DNA of 64,000 nt, from NCBI RefSeq assembly GCF_021272185.1, contig NZ_JAJSEC010000001.1:790293-854292 (forward strand), given 5' to 3'. The notes under the pieces were generated by a model, which saw only the letters and a program-made list of their open reading frames with translations, searched no databases and was not told where the DNA came from. This document shows, piece after piece, positions 8,547-16,844 of the stretch. A program made the translations under genes and the position numbers. The stretch is from Roseivivax sp. GX 12232. GTDB taxonomy: Bacteria; Pseudomonadota; Alphaproteobacteria; Rhodobacterales; Rhodobacteraceae. The first letter of the stretch is position 1. Each line of letters begins with the position of its first letter.

Positions 8547-9722
8547 ATGACCAACATCGTGATCGCGTCCGCCGCCCGCACCGCGGTGGGCAGCTTCAAC
8601 GGCGCTTTCGCCGCCACCCCGGCCCACGATCTCGGCGCCGCGGTGCTCGAGGCGCTGGTCGCCCGCGCCGGCATCGACAAATCCGAGGTCTCCGAGACGA
8701 TTCTCGGCCAGGTGCTGACCGCCGCCCAGGGCCAGAACCCCGCCCGCCAGGCGCATATCAACGCCGGCCTGCCGCAGGAAAGCGCGGCCTGGGGCATCAA
8801 CCAGGTCTGCGGCTCGGGCCTGCGCGCCGTGGCGCTTGGCGCCCAGCACATCATGCTTGGCGATGCCGAGATCATCTGCGCCGGCGGCCAGGAAAGCATG
8901 TCGCTCTCGGCCCATGCCGCGCATCTGCGCTCGGGGCACAAGATGGGCGACGTGAAATACATCGACACGATGATCCGCGACGGCCTCTGGGACGCCTTCA
9001 ACGGCTACCACATGGGCAACACCGCCGAGAATGTCGCCGAGAAGTGGCAGATCGGCCGCGAGCAGCAGGACGAATTCGCCCTGGCCTCGCAGAACAAGGC
9101 CGAGGCCGCCCAGAAGGCCGGCAAGTTCGACGACGAGGTCGTGCCCTTCACCGTCAAGACCCGCAAGGGCGACATCGTGGTCGACAAGGATGAATACATC
9201 CGCCACGGCGCCACCATCGAGAACATGCAGAAGCTGCGCCCGGCCTTCGCCAAGGACGGCACGGTCACCGCGGGCAACGCCTCGGGCATCAACGACGGCG
9301 CCGCGGGCGCGCTCCTGATGTCGGCCGAGGCCGCCGAGAAGCGCGGCATCGAGCCGCTCGCGCGCATCGTCTCCTATGCGACCGCGGGCCTCGACCCGGC
9401 GATCATGGGCGTCGGCCCGATCCACGCCAGCCGCAAGGCGCTCGAGAAGGCGGGCTGGAAGCCCGAGGACCTCGACCTCGTGGAGGCCAACGAGGCCTTC
9501 GCCGCCCAGGCCTGCGCGGTGAACAAGGACATGGGCTGGGACCCCTCGATCGTGAACGTGAACGGCGGCGCCATCGCCATCGGCCACCCGATCGGCGCCT
9601 CCGGCGCGCGGGTCCTGAACACGCTGCTCTTCGAAATGAAGCGCCGCGGCGCCAAGAAGGGCCTCGCCACGCTCTGCATCGGCGGCGGCATGGGCGTCGC
9701 CATGTGCGTCGAGCGCCCGTAA
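8547..9722 (+). CDS. phaA: Acetyl-CoA C-acetyltransferase (beta-ketothiolase)
   Basis: A 391-residue biosynthetic thiolase that condenses two acetyl-CoA into acetoacetyl-CoA, the first step of polyhydroxybutyrate synthesis. Visible are the nucleophile in NQVCGSGLR (C88), the [10 protein letters not shown] loop with the catalytic His, and the C-terminal CIGGGMG Cys. The ATG at 8547 follows GAGAGGAGACC. The pairing with phaB 1 kb downstream is the classic PHB module, although a patatin gene and a terminator intervene. Confidence 0.96.
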   Translation: MTNIVIASAARTAVGSFNGAFAATPAHDLGAAVLEALVARAGIDKSEVSETILGQVLTAAQGQNPARQAHINAGLPQESAAWGINQVCGSGLRAVALGAQHIMLGDAEIICAGGQESMSLSAHAAHLRSGHKMGDVKYIDTMIRDGLWDAFNGYHMGNTAENVAEKWQIGREQQDEFALASQNKAEAAQKAGKFDDEVVPFTVKTRKGDIVVDKDEYIRHGATIENMQKLRPAFAKDGTVTAGNASGINDGAAGALLMSAEAAEKRGIEPLARIVSYATAGLDPAIMGVGPIHASRKALEKAGWKPEDLDLVEANEAFAAQACAVNKDMGWDPSIVNVNGGAIAIGHPIGASGARVLNTLLFEMKRRGAKKGLATLCIGGGMGVAMCVERP

Positions 9723-9738
9723 CGGCATAGCGGCGAAG

Positions 9739-9766
9739 AAGGCGGGGCCCGGACCCCGCCTTTTTT
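9739..9766 (+). terminator. Terminator of phaA
   Basis: AAGGCGGGG/CCCCGCCTT stem with a 6-nt loop, followed by a six-T run. Confidence 0.92.
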
Positions 9767-9784
9767 GTCTCTGCCGAGGCCGTC

Positions 9785-10627
9785 ATGCGCCAGGTGCTGC
9801 CCCATAGCCCCGACCAGATCGTCTTTTCAGGCGGCGGGCTGCGCTGTTTCTGGCAGGGCGGCTTCATGACCGAACTGGCCAGGGACCGGACGCTTGCGCC
9901 CGCGCGGGTCACCGGCGTCTCGGGCGGGGCGCTGGCCGGTGCGGCTTATCTCGGCGGAGTGGAGCATCACCTCCTCTCCGAGATGTGCGCGGCCTTCGCC
10001 GAACAGGACAGCAATCTTGACCTCTTCCACAAGGGCGAGAGCGGCCTGACCCCGCATCAGACCATCTACTGCGAGGTGGTCGACCGGGTGCTCGACGATG
10101 AGGTCGCCCGCCGCATCGCCGAGGGCCCGCAGTTCCAGGTGCTGATCGCCCATCCGCCGCCGCATCTGCCGCCGATGATCTCGGGCGCGGCCATGACGCT
10201 GGCCTATGAGGCGGAATTGCACACGGTCAACGCCCCGCATTTCGGCTGGGCCGAGAAGCTCGGGCTCGACTACAGCCTGGTCGACGCCAATGCCGCCGCC
10301 CGCGCGGGCAAGCTCTCCGAGCTGGTCTGCGCCGCCGCGGTGATCCCGCCGGTCTTCGAGCCGCCGCTCTGGGACGGCCGCCCGGTGGTCGACGGCGGCA
10401 TGGCCGACCAGGCCCCCATGCCCGAACCCGACGAAGGCCGGACGATGATCCTGCTGACCCGCGCCTACCGAAGGCTGCCCGAGGATGCGAACCGCCATTA
10501 CCTGCACCCGAGCGACGAGACGCCCGCCGACAAGATCGATTTCACCGACCCGCAGAAGCTGCGCGACACCTGGGCACAGGGCGCCAGCGATGCCCGGCGG
10601 CTGCTTGACGGGGCAGGAGAGAAGTGA
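9785..10627 (+). CDS. Patatin-like phospholipase/acylhydrolase
   Basis: A 280-residue patatin-fold serine hydrolase without signal peptide. It shows the oxyanion loop SGGGLR (15-20), the nucleophile elbow GVSGG (S46), and the catalytic Asp in DGG (D203), so the Ser-Asp dyad is complete. Patatins cleave acyl esters of lipids. Its position between phaA and phaB suggests a role in PHB-granule or membrane lipid turnover, but that is inference. The start ATG 9785 sits right after the phaA terminator with only a weak ribosome site. Confidence 0.88.
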   Translation: MRQVLPHSPDQIVFSGGGLRCFWQGGFMTELARDRTLAPARVTGVSGGALAGAAYLGGVEHHLLSEMCAAFAEQDSNLDLFHKGESGLTPHQTIYCEVVDRVLDDEVARRIAEGPQFQVLIAHPPPHLPPMISGAAMTLAYEAELHTVNAPHFGWAEKLGLDYSLVDANAAARAGKLSELVCAAAVIPPVFEPPLWDGRPVVDGGMADQAPMPEPDEGRTMILLTRAYRRLPEDANRHYLHPSDETPADKIDFTDPQKLRDTWAQGASDARRLLDGAGEK

Positions 10628-10645
10628 TTTTCGTTAAGCAATAAA

Positions 10646-10674
10646 GTTGCGCATCAAGGGAGGTTCCGCGCAAC
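10646..10674. promoter_or_regulatory. Inverted repeat upstream of phaB
   Basis: GTTGCGC (10646-10652) and GCGCAAC (10668-10674) are a perfect 7-bp inverted repeat 36 bp before the phaB start. It could be an operator for a PHB regulator or a leader hairpin. No binding protein is identified. Confidence 0.4.
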
Positions 10675-10709
10675 AACAAGATAAGCACACGCGATAAAAG
10701 GAGGATTTC

Positions 10710-11432
10710 ATGGGACGTGTAGCAGTTGTAACCGGCGGCAGCCGGGGGATCGGGGCCGCCATTTCCAAGGCGCTCAAGGCCGAGGGCTATTCCGTGGCCG
10801 CGACCTATGCCGGCAACGACGAGAAGGCCAAGGCCTTCACCGATGAGACCGGGATCAAGACCTACAAGTGGGACGTGGCCGATTACGACAGCTCCAAGGC
10901 CGGGCTGGCCCAGGTCGAGGCCGACCTCGGCCCGATCGAGGTGGTGGTCGCCAATGCCGGCATCACCCGGGACGCGCCCTTCCACAAGATGACGCCCGAG
11001 CAGTGGCACCAGGTCATCGACACCAACCTGACCGGCGTCTTCAACACCGTACACCCGATCTGGCCGGGCATGCGCGAGCGCGGCTTCGGGCGGATCATCG
11101 TGATCTCCTCGATCAATGGGCAGAAAGGCCAGTTCGCCCAGGTGAACTACGCCGCGACCAAGGCCGGCGACCTCGGCATCGTGAAAAGCCTCGCCCAGGA
11201 AGGCGCGGGCAAGGGCATCACCGCCAATGCGATCTGCCCGGGCTATATTGCGACCGAGATGGTCATGGCGGTGCCCGAGAAGGTGCGCGACGCGATCATC
11301 GGCCAGATCCCGACCGGCCGCCTCGGCGAGCCCGAGGAAATCGCGCGCTGCGTGACCTTCCTGGCCTCCGAGGATTCGCAGTTCATCAACGGCTCGACGA
11401 TCTCGGCCAACGGCGGGCAGTTCTTCGTCTGA
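10710..11432 (+). CDS. phaB: Acetoacetyl-CoA reductase
   Basis: A 240-residue short-chain dehydrogenase that reduces acetoacetyl-CoA to (R)-3-hydroxybutyryl-CoA with NADPH, the second PHB step. Rossmann motif TGGSRGIG (8-15), NAG motif, Ser of ISSINGQ, YAATK (Tyr-x-x-x-Lys catalytic pair) and PGYIATEM are all present. The length and INGQKGQFGQ-like loop fit PhaB rather than FabG. A strong ribosome site AAAAGGAGG precedes the ATG by 6 nt. Polymerase phaC is not in the window. Confidence 0.95.
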   Translation: MGRVAVVTGGSRGIGAAISKALKAEGYSVAATYAGNDEKAKAFTDETGIKTYKWDVADYDSSKAGLAQVEADLGPIEVVVANAGITRDAPFHKMTPEQWHQVIDTNLTGVFNTVHPIWPGMRERGFGRIIVISSINGQKGQFAQVNYAATKAGDLGIVKSLAQEGAGKGITANAICPGYIATEMVMAVPEKVRDAIIGQIPTGRLGEPEEIARCVTFLASEDSQFINGSTISANGGQFFV

Positions 11433-11458
11433 TCGCCGGCGCCTTGTCCGGCTTGAGA

Positions 11459-11487
11459 GGGCGCGTCCGCCGGGCGCGCCCTTTTTG
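11459..11487 (+). terminator. Terminator of phaB
   Basis: AGGGCGCG/CGCGCCCT stem, 9-nt loop, then a T run. Confidence 0.9.
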
Positions 11488-11606
11488 CTTGGCGCGAAAC
11501 GCAGGGCAAGTTCTGTTCACCCGCGCACCATCATGGTGAGCGCCCGCCGGTTATCCGCCCTCATGCACAGCGCTATATCTGCCCCAAGACCAGATGGAGA
11601 CCCAGC

Positions 11607-12539
11607 ATGATCAAGGAAATCAACGGGCTGCACCACGTCACCTCGCTGGCGTCCGATGCCCAGACCAACAATGACTTCTTCACCCGCACCCTCGGGCTGC
11701 GCCGGGTCAAGAAGACGGTGAATTTCGACGCGCCCGAGGTCTATCACCTCTATTACGGCGACGCCGAAGGCACGCCGGGCACGGTGATGACCTATTTCCC
11801 CTTCCAGGGCGCGCGGCGCGGCAAGGCCGGCACCGGCGAGGTGGGGACCACCGTGTTTTCGGTGCCGAAGGGCGCCCTGCCCTACTGGGAGAGCCGCCTG
11901 ACCGAGGCCGGAACCGCCAACCTGACCCGCGACAACCGCTTCGGCGCGGCGCGGCTGCGGTTTTCCGGCCCCGACGGCGACGGCTTCGCCCTGACCGAGA
12001 CCGAGGACGACCCCCGCGCCCCCTGGACCGGCGGCGGCGTGCCCGAGGAGGCGGCGATCCGTGGCTTCCACTCCACCGACATGCGGCTTGCCGACCCCGG
12101 CGCCACGGCCGAGCTCTTGCGCTTCATGGGCTACGAGGAGGCCGACACCCAGGGCGAGGTGACGCGCTTTCACGTGCCTGGCGGCAATGCGGCCAATGTC
12201 ATCGACCTGACCCGGGTCAACGCCCCCATGGCGGACCAGGGCGCGGGCTCGGTGCACCACGTGGCCTTCGCGGTCGAGGACCGCGCGGCGCAGCTTTCGG
12301 TGCGCAAGGCGCTGATGGACACCGGCTACCAGGTCACCCCGGTGATCGACCGCGACTACTTCTGGGCGATCTACTTCCGCACCCCGGGCGGCGTGCTCTT
12401 CGAGGTGGCCACCAACGAGCCGGGCTTCGACCGCGACGAGGACAGCGCGCATCTCGGCCAGGCGCTGAAGCTGCCGAGCCAGCACGAACACCTGCGCGAG
12501 ATCCTCGAGGCGCGCTACCTGGAGCCGATCCGTGACTGA
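11607..12539 (+). CDS. Glyoxalase-superfamily ring-cleaving dioxygenase (MhqO-like)
   Basis: A 310-residue vicinal-oxygen-chelate protein with two glyoxalase-type halves (about 5-130 and 150-285). Metal-ligand positions are visible as LHHVT at the N-terminus, SVHHVAFAV near 228 and FEVAT near 277. The family includes MhqA/MhqO-type extradiol dioxygenases acting on hydroquinones; the substrate here is not known. It overlaps the next gene by 8 bp, and that gene encodes an MhqD-like esterase, the same pairing as in quinone-detoxification operons. Confidence 0.85.
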   Translation: MIKEINGLHHVTSLASDAQTNNDFFTRTLGLRRVKKTVNFDAPEVYHLYYGDAEGTPGTVMTYFPFQGARRGKAGTGEVGTTVFSVPKGALPYWESRLTEAGTANLTRDNRFGAARLRFSGPDGDGFALTETEDDPRAPWTGGGVPEEAAIRGFHSTDMRLADPGATAELLRFMGYEEADTQGEVTRFHVPGGNAANVIDLTRVNAPMADQGAGSVHHVAFAVEDRAAQLSVRKALMDTGYQVTPVIDRDYFWAIYFRTPGGVLFEVATNEPGFDRDEDSAHLGQALKLPSQHEHLREILEARYLEPIRD

Positions 12540-13137
12540 TCCCGCCTATCATTACGCCGAGACCGAGGGCGCCCCCGGGCGCCCCCTGGTCTTCACCTTC
12601 CACGGCACCGGCGGCAGCGAGGCGCAGTTCCACCGCATCGCCTCGGACCTGGTGCCCGGAGCGCATGTGATCTCGCCCCGGGGCGATGTCTCGGAGATGG
12701 GCGCGCTGCGCTATTTCCGCCGCCGGGGCGAAGGGCGCTACGACATGGAGGACCTGGCCCGGCGTCGCGCGGTGATGGGCGAGTTCCTCGCCGCCCAGAA
12801 GGCGCGGGTCGGGGCGTCGCGGGTGATCGGCCTGGGTTATTCCAACGGCGCCAATATCGCCGCGGCGGTGGCCTTCGAGATGCCGGAGCTCTTCACCGAC
12901 CTGGCGCTCCTGCACCCGCTGATCCCCTGGGAGCCCGCGCCGGAACCGCGGCTCGCTGCCCTTCGCGTGCTGATCACCGCAGGACGGCGCGACCCGATCT
13001 GCCCGCCGGATCTGACCGAGGCGCTGACCGGCTACCTGGCCGCGCAAGGATCCCCGGTCGAGACGCATTGGCACCCGGGCGGGCATGAGATCGCGCAAAG
13101 TGAAGTCACGGCGCTGAGCGCCTTCCTGGCCGACTAA
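12532..13137 (+). CDS. Alpha/beta-hydrolase (phospholipase/carboxylesterase, MhqD-like)
   Basis: A 201-residue serine hydrolase. FHGTGG gives the oxyanion region, GYSNG (about residues 99-103) is the nucleophile elbow, a late Asp (RRDPICP) and His (PGGHEI) complete the triad. It starts at GTG 12532 inside the end of the dioxygenase gene, so translation is likely coupled. Together they look like a small quinone/aromatic detoxification operon. The assignment to a specific substrate is inference. Confidence 0.85.
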   Translation: MTDPAYHYAETEGAPGRPLVFTFHGTGGSEAQFHRIASDLVPGAHVISPRGDVSEMGALRYFRRRGEGRYDMEDLARRRAVMGEFLAAQKARVGASRVIGLGYSNGANIAAAVAFEMPELFTDLALLHPLIPWEPAPEPRLAALRVLITAGRRDPICPPDLTEALTGYLAAQGSPVETHWHPGGHEIAQSEVTALSAFLAD

Positions 13138-13154
13138 GCGGCCCGCGCGCGGAA

Positions 13155-13206
13155 TAAAAAACGCCCCCGGAGGCTCGGCCCAGGGCCGTCGCTTCGGGGG
13201 CGTTTC
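13155..13206. terminator. Bidirectional terminator
   Basis: AAAAAACGCCCCCGGAG and CTTCGGGGGCGTTT form a long stem with A-rich and T-rich shoulders. It can end the plus-strand esterase operon and the small minus-strand gene at 13251. Confidence 0.75.
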
Positions 13207-13250
13207 GCATCTGCGCGCGGGTCGTCGGGCGGGCCAGCCGCCTGCGGCCC

Positions 13251-13361
13251 CTAGCGGCGCGCAAACAGCGCGGACCAGAGCGCCGCAACCGCGGCGCCCC
13301 GGGCGTCATGGGCACGCCGGATCGCGGCGCGATGTCGTCTGTCGATGGGCGATTCCAACAT
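13251..13361 (-). CDS. Putative 36-residue basic small protein
   Basis: ATG at 13361 is preceded by AAAGGAG at 7 nt, an excellent ribosome site, and the frame closes with TAG. The peptide is arginine- and alanine-rich, with HRAAIRRAHDARGAAVAALW resembling the short 'RAH..RAEAF' helix proteins seen in Rhodobacterales. It is transcribed away from the LysR gene, and a shared terminator lies just beyond. No function is known to me. The support is ribosome site plus arrangement, not homology. Confidence 0.5.
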   Translation of the reverse strand: MLESPIDRRHRAAIRRAHDARGAAVAALWSALFARR

Positions 13362-13399
13362 GGCTTGCTCCTTTCGCATCGAAAAATTCTTGACCTCCT

Positions 13400-13421
13400 C
13401 TCATATGGACCTTGCCATGAG
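13400..13421. promoter_or_regulatory. Candidate LysR operator
   Basis: CTCAT-N12-ATGAG, an interrupted dyad of the kind bound by LysR proteins, in the 111-bp spacer between the LysR gene and the divergent small ORF. A minus-strand promoter TTGTCG-N17-CATATG for the small ORF would overlap it. Confidence 0.45.
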
Positions 13422-13472
13422 CGCCGACAAACGAGAGGTTTTAGCCTATCAGTTAAGAATATCTTGTGTGAT

Positions 13473-14414
13473 ATGCCCGACCGCCTTCCGCCCCTGACCG
13501 CCCTGCGCGCCTTCGACGCCGCGGCGCGGCATCTTTCCTTTGCCAAGGCGGCGGAGGAGCTGAACGTCACGCCCGCGGCTTTGTCCTTTCAGATCAAGTC
13601 ACTGGAGGAACACCTGGGCCGCCCGCTCTTCCGCAGGCTCAACCGCGCGGTGGAACTGACCGAGGCCGGCCGCACCCTCGCCCCCGGCGCGGCGCGCGGC
13701 TTCGAGACCCTGCAGGGCGCCTGGCAGGAGACCCGGCGGCTGGGCGATGCGCGCACGCTGACCGTCACCGCCGGCCCCGCCTTCACCGCGAAATGGCTCG
13801 CCCCGCGCATGTTCGACTTCGCCCAGGCCCACCCCGAGATCGAGATGCGCTTCTCCGCGACCCTGCGCCCGCTGTCCTTCGACCGCGACGAAGTCGACGT
13901 GGCGATCCGCTTCGGCCAGCCCGGCAAGCCCGATCCCGCGCTTTTCGAGGCGCCGCTTCTGCGCGACCTGATGACGCCGATGATGGGCCCGGCGCTGGCC
14001 GCGCGTTTCCCGACGCCCGAGAGCCTTCTGGAGGCGCCGCTGGTCTTCGACGACAGCATCGCCTTTCTCGGCGACCGCGCGAGCTGGCACCGCTGGTTCG
14101 CAGCGGCGGGCATCGAGGCCGACCCGACGCCGGTCGCGCGCTTCGACCAGGCCGACCACGCGGTCGACATGGCGCTGACGGGGCAAGGGGTGATCCTGGG
14201 CCGCACCGGCATCGCCGCGCAGGAACTGCGCGCGGGCCAGCTGGTCGCGCCCTTCGCCACCGCGCTCGATCCCGGCGCGATCTTTCGGTTTCTCTGTCGG
14301 AAGGGCGCCGAGTCGCGCCCGCAGATAGCCGCTTTCCGGACCTGGATCGAAGACGAGGTCCGGAAAGTCGAGGCCGCGCTACGCGAGTTCGAGGTTCACG
14401 ACACGCGCGACTGA
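13473..14414 (+). CDS. LysR-family regulator (GcvA-like)
   Basis: A 313-residue LysR-type regulator. The N-terminal winged helix (PPLTALRAFDAAARHLSFAK, then a VTPAALSFQIKSLE recognition helix) is of GcvA type, and residues 90-300 form the effector-binding domain. I start at ATG 13473 because the family begins with PPLxALRAF; no clear ribosome site is seen, so it may be leaderless. The divergent 36-residue gene is the natural candidate target. The effector is unknown. Confidence 0.88.
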   Translation: MPDRLPPLTALRAFDAAARHLSFAKAAEELNVTPAALSFQIKSLEEHLGRPLFRRLNRAVELTEAGRTLAPGAARGFETLQGAWQETRRLGDARTLTVTAGPAFTAKWLAPRMFDFAQAHPEIEMRFSATLRPLSFDRDEVDVAIRFGQPGKPDPALFEAPLLRDLMTPMMGPALAARFPTPESLLEAPLVFDDSIAFLGDRASWHRWFAAAGIEADPTPVARFDQADHAVDMALTGQGVILGRTGIAAQELRAGQLVAPFATALDPGAIFRFLCRKGAESRPQIAAFRTWIEDEVRKVEAALREFEVHDTRD

Positions 14415-14440
14415 CGGCACCGGCGCGACGGCCGGTGCCG
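14415..14440. other. Hairpin between convergent LysR and YdcH genes
   Basis: CGGCACCGGC pairs with GCCGGTGCCG. There is no T run, so it is at best a weak terminator. The perfect dyad GATGCC-T-GGCATC follows at 14441-14453. Confidence 0.45.
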
Positions 14441-14451
14441 GATGCCTGGCA

Positions 14452-14628
14452 TCAGTGCATCGTGCCTGCGGACAGGCGCGAAATCTCCTCCTTGAGTCGC
14501 AGCTTCTGCTTCTTGAGCTCGGACACACGCAGACCGTCCGCACTTGGGGACTTCTGGGCCTCTTCGACCTTGCTGGACAGCATCGCATGCTTCTTCTTCA
14601 GCTCGGACAGATGCGAACTCAGGCTCAT
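14452..14628 (-). CDS. YdcH family protein (DUF465)
   Basis: A 58-residue, highly charged, coiled-coil protein (SHLSELKKKHAMLSSKVEEA, LKKQKLRLKEEISRL), the DUF465/YdcH pattern. The function of the family is not settled. I use ATG 14628, which has AAGGAGG 6 nt upstream, rather than an upstream ATG without a ribosome site. Confidence 0.88.
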   Translation of the reverse strand: MSLSSHLSELKKKHAMLSSKVEEAQKSPSADGLRVSELKKQKLRLKEEISRLSAGTMH

Positions 14629-14738
14629 GTGGACCTCCTTCAATGCGTGTGGGAACTGAAAGTTCAGCACAGAAGAGGTAATAAGTCACGCTGCAGGCGC
14701 AAAATCAGGAAAGCAAAATTGCGCCGATTGTAACTTTC

Positions 14739-15524
14739 TTAGGCGCCCGCCCCGAAGTCGAGCGCCGCGCCCTCGCGCAGGACGGCGCGGATGGCGGGCG
14801 CGTAGTCCTCGCCGTCGGCCTCGTGGCGGGGGCCTGCATGCAGAACGATCGGGGCATGCATGCGGAACGCCGCGCGCCCGCCCTTGCGCCCGCGCAGGAT
14901 CACCAGCCGCGCGGAGCGGCCCGCGCGGGGCGCCAGGGGCTGCAGCTCGAGGCTGCCCAGGTGCTCTGCCGCCGCCGACAGGAGCTCGGGCAGCCGCTCG
15001 GCGCGGTGGATCATGGTGAAGCGCCCGCCCGGGGCCAGCCGCCGCGCGCCGGTGCTGATCCAGGCCGCCAGCGGCGTCTCCTCGGCCAGCGCCGCCTCGC
15101 GGCCCGCGTCCCGCGCCCGGGTCCGGCCCTCGGGGTCGAAATAGGGCGGATTGGCCAGCACGTGGTCGAAGCTCTCGCCGCGGATCTCGGGCGGCAGCGC
15201 GGTCAGATCGGCGGTCACGATGCGCGCGCTAAGGCCGTTTTCCTCGGCGTTGCGCCAGGCGAGCTCGGCGTAATCGGCCTGCCGCTCGACGCCGTTCAGG
15301 GCCAGCCCGCCGACCCTACGCCCGAGACAGAAGAGCGCAGCCCCCGCCCCGCAGCCCAGCTCGAGCACCCGCTCGCCCGGACGCGCCGGCACGGCAGCGG
15401 CCAGGAGCACCGGATCGACGCCCGCGCGATAGCCCGCGCGCGGCTGCAGAAGCGTCACCCGCCCGCCCAGGTAGGCGTCGCGGGTCAGCGCCTCCTCGGG
15501 AAAGACCGGGGCCTCAGCCGTCAA
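14739..15524 (-). CDS. tRNA1(Val) (adenine-N6)-methyltransferase-like
   Basis: A 261-residue class I SAM methyltransferase. It shows VLELGCGAGAALFCLGRR (motif I), the acidic motif II NGVER, and NPPY (motif IV, N6-adenine type). The family modifies A37 of tRNA-Val, matching E. coli TrmN6/YfiC. It overlaps the upstream DUF2007 gene by 11 bp, a frequent pairing in Alphaproteobacteria. Exact tRNA target inferred. Confidence 0.85.
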   Translation of the reverse strand: MTAEAPVFPEEALTRDAYLGGRVTLLQPRAGYRAGVDPVLLAAAVPARPGERVLELGCGAGAALFCLGRRVGGLALNGVERQADYAELAWRNAEENGLSARIVTADLTALPPEIRGESFDHVLANPPYFDPEGRTRARDAGREAALAEETPLAAWISTGARRLAPGGRFTMIHRAERLPELLSAAAEHLGSLELQPLAPRAGRSARLVILRGRKGGRAAFRMHAPIVLHAGPRHEADGEDYAPAIRAVLREGAALDFGAGA

Positions 15525-15729
15525 GCGCGACCCCCTGCTCCCAGAGCGCGGTGCGGGCCCGGCCGAGGTCGGCCGTGCGCACCATCAGCCGGCGCGGCAG
15601 GATTCCGATGGAGCCTTCGAGGACGCTCATATTTACGTCCAACTCGAAGCTCTCTATACCCTCGTCCTCGAGTATGGCCCGCGCCAAGGGGATGAGCGTG
15701 ATGTCAGTGGTACGCAACAGTTCTTCCAT
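15514..15729 (-). CDS. DUF2007 domain protein
   Basis: A 71-residue protein (MEELLRTTDITLIPLARAIL, then GIESFELDVNMSVLEGSIG), matching DUF2007, a small ferredoxin-like putative signal-transducing family. It is first in a two-gene minus-strand unit with the methyltransferase. Function unknown. Confidence 0.85.
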   Translation of the reverse strand: MEELLRTTDITLIPLARAILEDEGIESFELDVNMSVLEGSIGILPRRLMVRTADLGRARTALWEQGVALDG

Positions 15730-15780
15730 GGGCGCGATCTAAACCTCTCCTATTTCGACTGTCGAGAGTCAGGAGTCCGC

Positions 15781-16782
15781 ATGAGCCTGGACCACCCACA
15801 GCAGAAACCGCACGATCGCCTCGCCGAGGCGCTCTCTGAAGAGATGGGCGCGGTCAATGCGCTGATCCGCGACCGCATGGCCTCGGAACATGCGCCGCGC
15901 ATTCCCGAGGTCACGGCGCATCTGGTCGAGGCCGGCGGCAAGCGGCTGCGCCCGATGCTGACGCTTGCGGCGGCGAAGATGTGCGGCTACCCCGGCCCCT
16001 ATCACCTGCATCTCGCGGCGACGGTGGAGTTCATCCACACCGCGACGCTCCTGCATGACGATGTGGTGGACGAAAGCGCCCAGCGTCGCGGGCGGCCCAC
16101 GGCGAACCTTCTGTGGGACAACAAGTCGAGCGTGCTGGTCGGCGACTACCTCTTTGCGCGCTCCTTCCAGCTCATGGTCGAGACCGGCAACCTGCGGGTG
16201 CTCGACATCCTGGCCAATGCCGCCGCCACCATCGCCGAGGGCGAGGTGCTGCAGCTTTCCGCCGCGCAGGACCTCAAGACCACCGAGGAGATCTACCTCA
16301 CGGTGGTGCGCGGCAAGACCGCCGCGCTGTTCTCGGCGGCGACCGAGGTCGGCGGGGTGATCGCCGGGGTCGAGGAACGCCAGGTGCAGGCGCTCTTTGC
16401 CTATGGCGACGCGCTGGGGATCGCCTTCCAGATCGTCGACGACCTCCTGGACTACCAGGGCGACGCCAAGGCGACCGGCAAGAACGTCGGCGACGACTTC
16501 CGCGAGCGCAAGCTGACCCTGCCGGTGATCAAGGCCGTCGCCGCCGCCGATGCCGAGGAACGCGCTTTCTGGGTCCGGGTGATCGAGAAGGGCCGCCAGG
16601 AGGAGGGCGACCTCGACCATGCGCTGGCGCTGCTCGACCGGCACGGCGCGCTCGCGGCGACCCGCGCCGATGCGCTGGCCTGGGCCGAGACCGCGAAGAC
16701 CGCCATGGCCGAGCTGCCCGCGAGCGACTTCCGCGACATGCTGCGCGATCTGGCCGACTACGTGGTCGCGCGGATCAGCTGA
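15781..16782 (+). CDS. Trans-polyprenyl diphosphate synthase (ubiquinone side chain)
   Basis: A 333-residue long-chain prenyl transferase that elongates farnesyl/geranylgeranyl diphosphate with isopentenyl diphosphate. Both aspartate-rich motifs are present: LLHDDVVDES (about 87-96) and FQIVDDLLDY (about 215-224); GGKRLRP is the substrate loop. In this lineage the product is usually the decaprenyl chain of ubiquinone-10 (IspB/DdsA type). It is transcribed divergently from DUF2007. Confidence 0.92.
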   Translation: MSLDHPQQKPHDRLAEALSEEMGAVNALIRDRMASEHAPRIPEVTAHLVEAGGKRLRPMLTLAAAKMCGYPGPYHLHLAATVEFIHTATLLHDDVVDESAQRRGRPTANLLWDNKSSVLVGDYLFARSFQLMVETGNLRVLDILANAAATIAEGEVLQLSAAQDLKTTEEIYLTVVRGKTAALFSAATEVGGVIAGVEERQVQALFAYGDALGIAFQIVDDLLDYQGDAKATGKNVGDDFRERKLTLPVIKAVAAADAEERAFWVRVIEKGRQEEGDLDHALALLDRHGALAATRADALAWAETAKTAMAELPASDFRDMLRDLADYVVARIS

Positions 16783-16844
16783 CGCTTGCGCCGGGGGCGC
16801 GGGCTTGCCACCATCACGGCCCGTGACCGGAGCCCCGTGACCCC

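Noticed and set aside
10646..10674. PhaR operator
   Set aside because: An inverted repeat exists, but I could not match it with confidence to a published PhaR consensus, so it is listed only as an inverted repeat.
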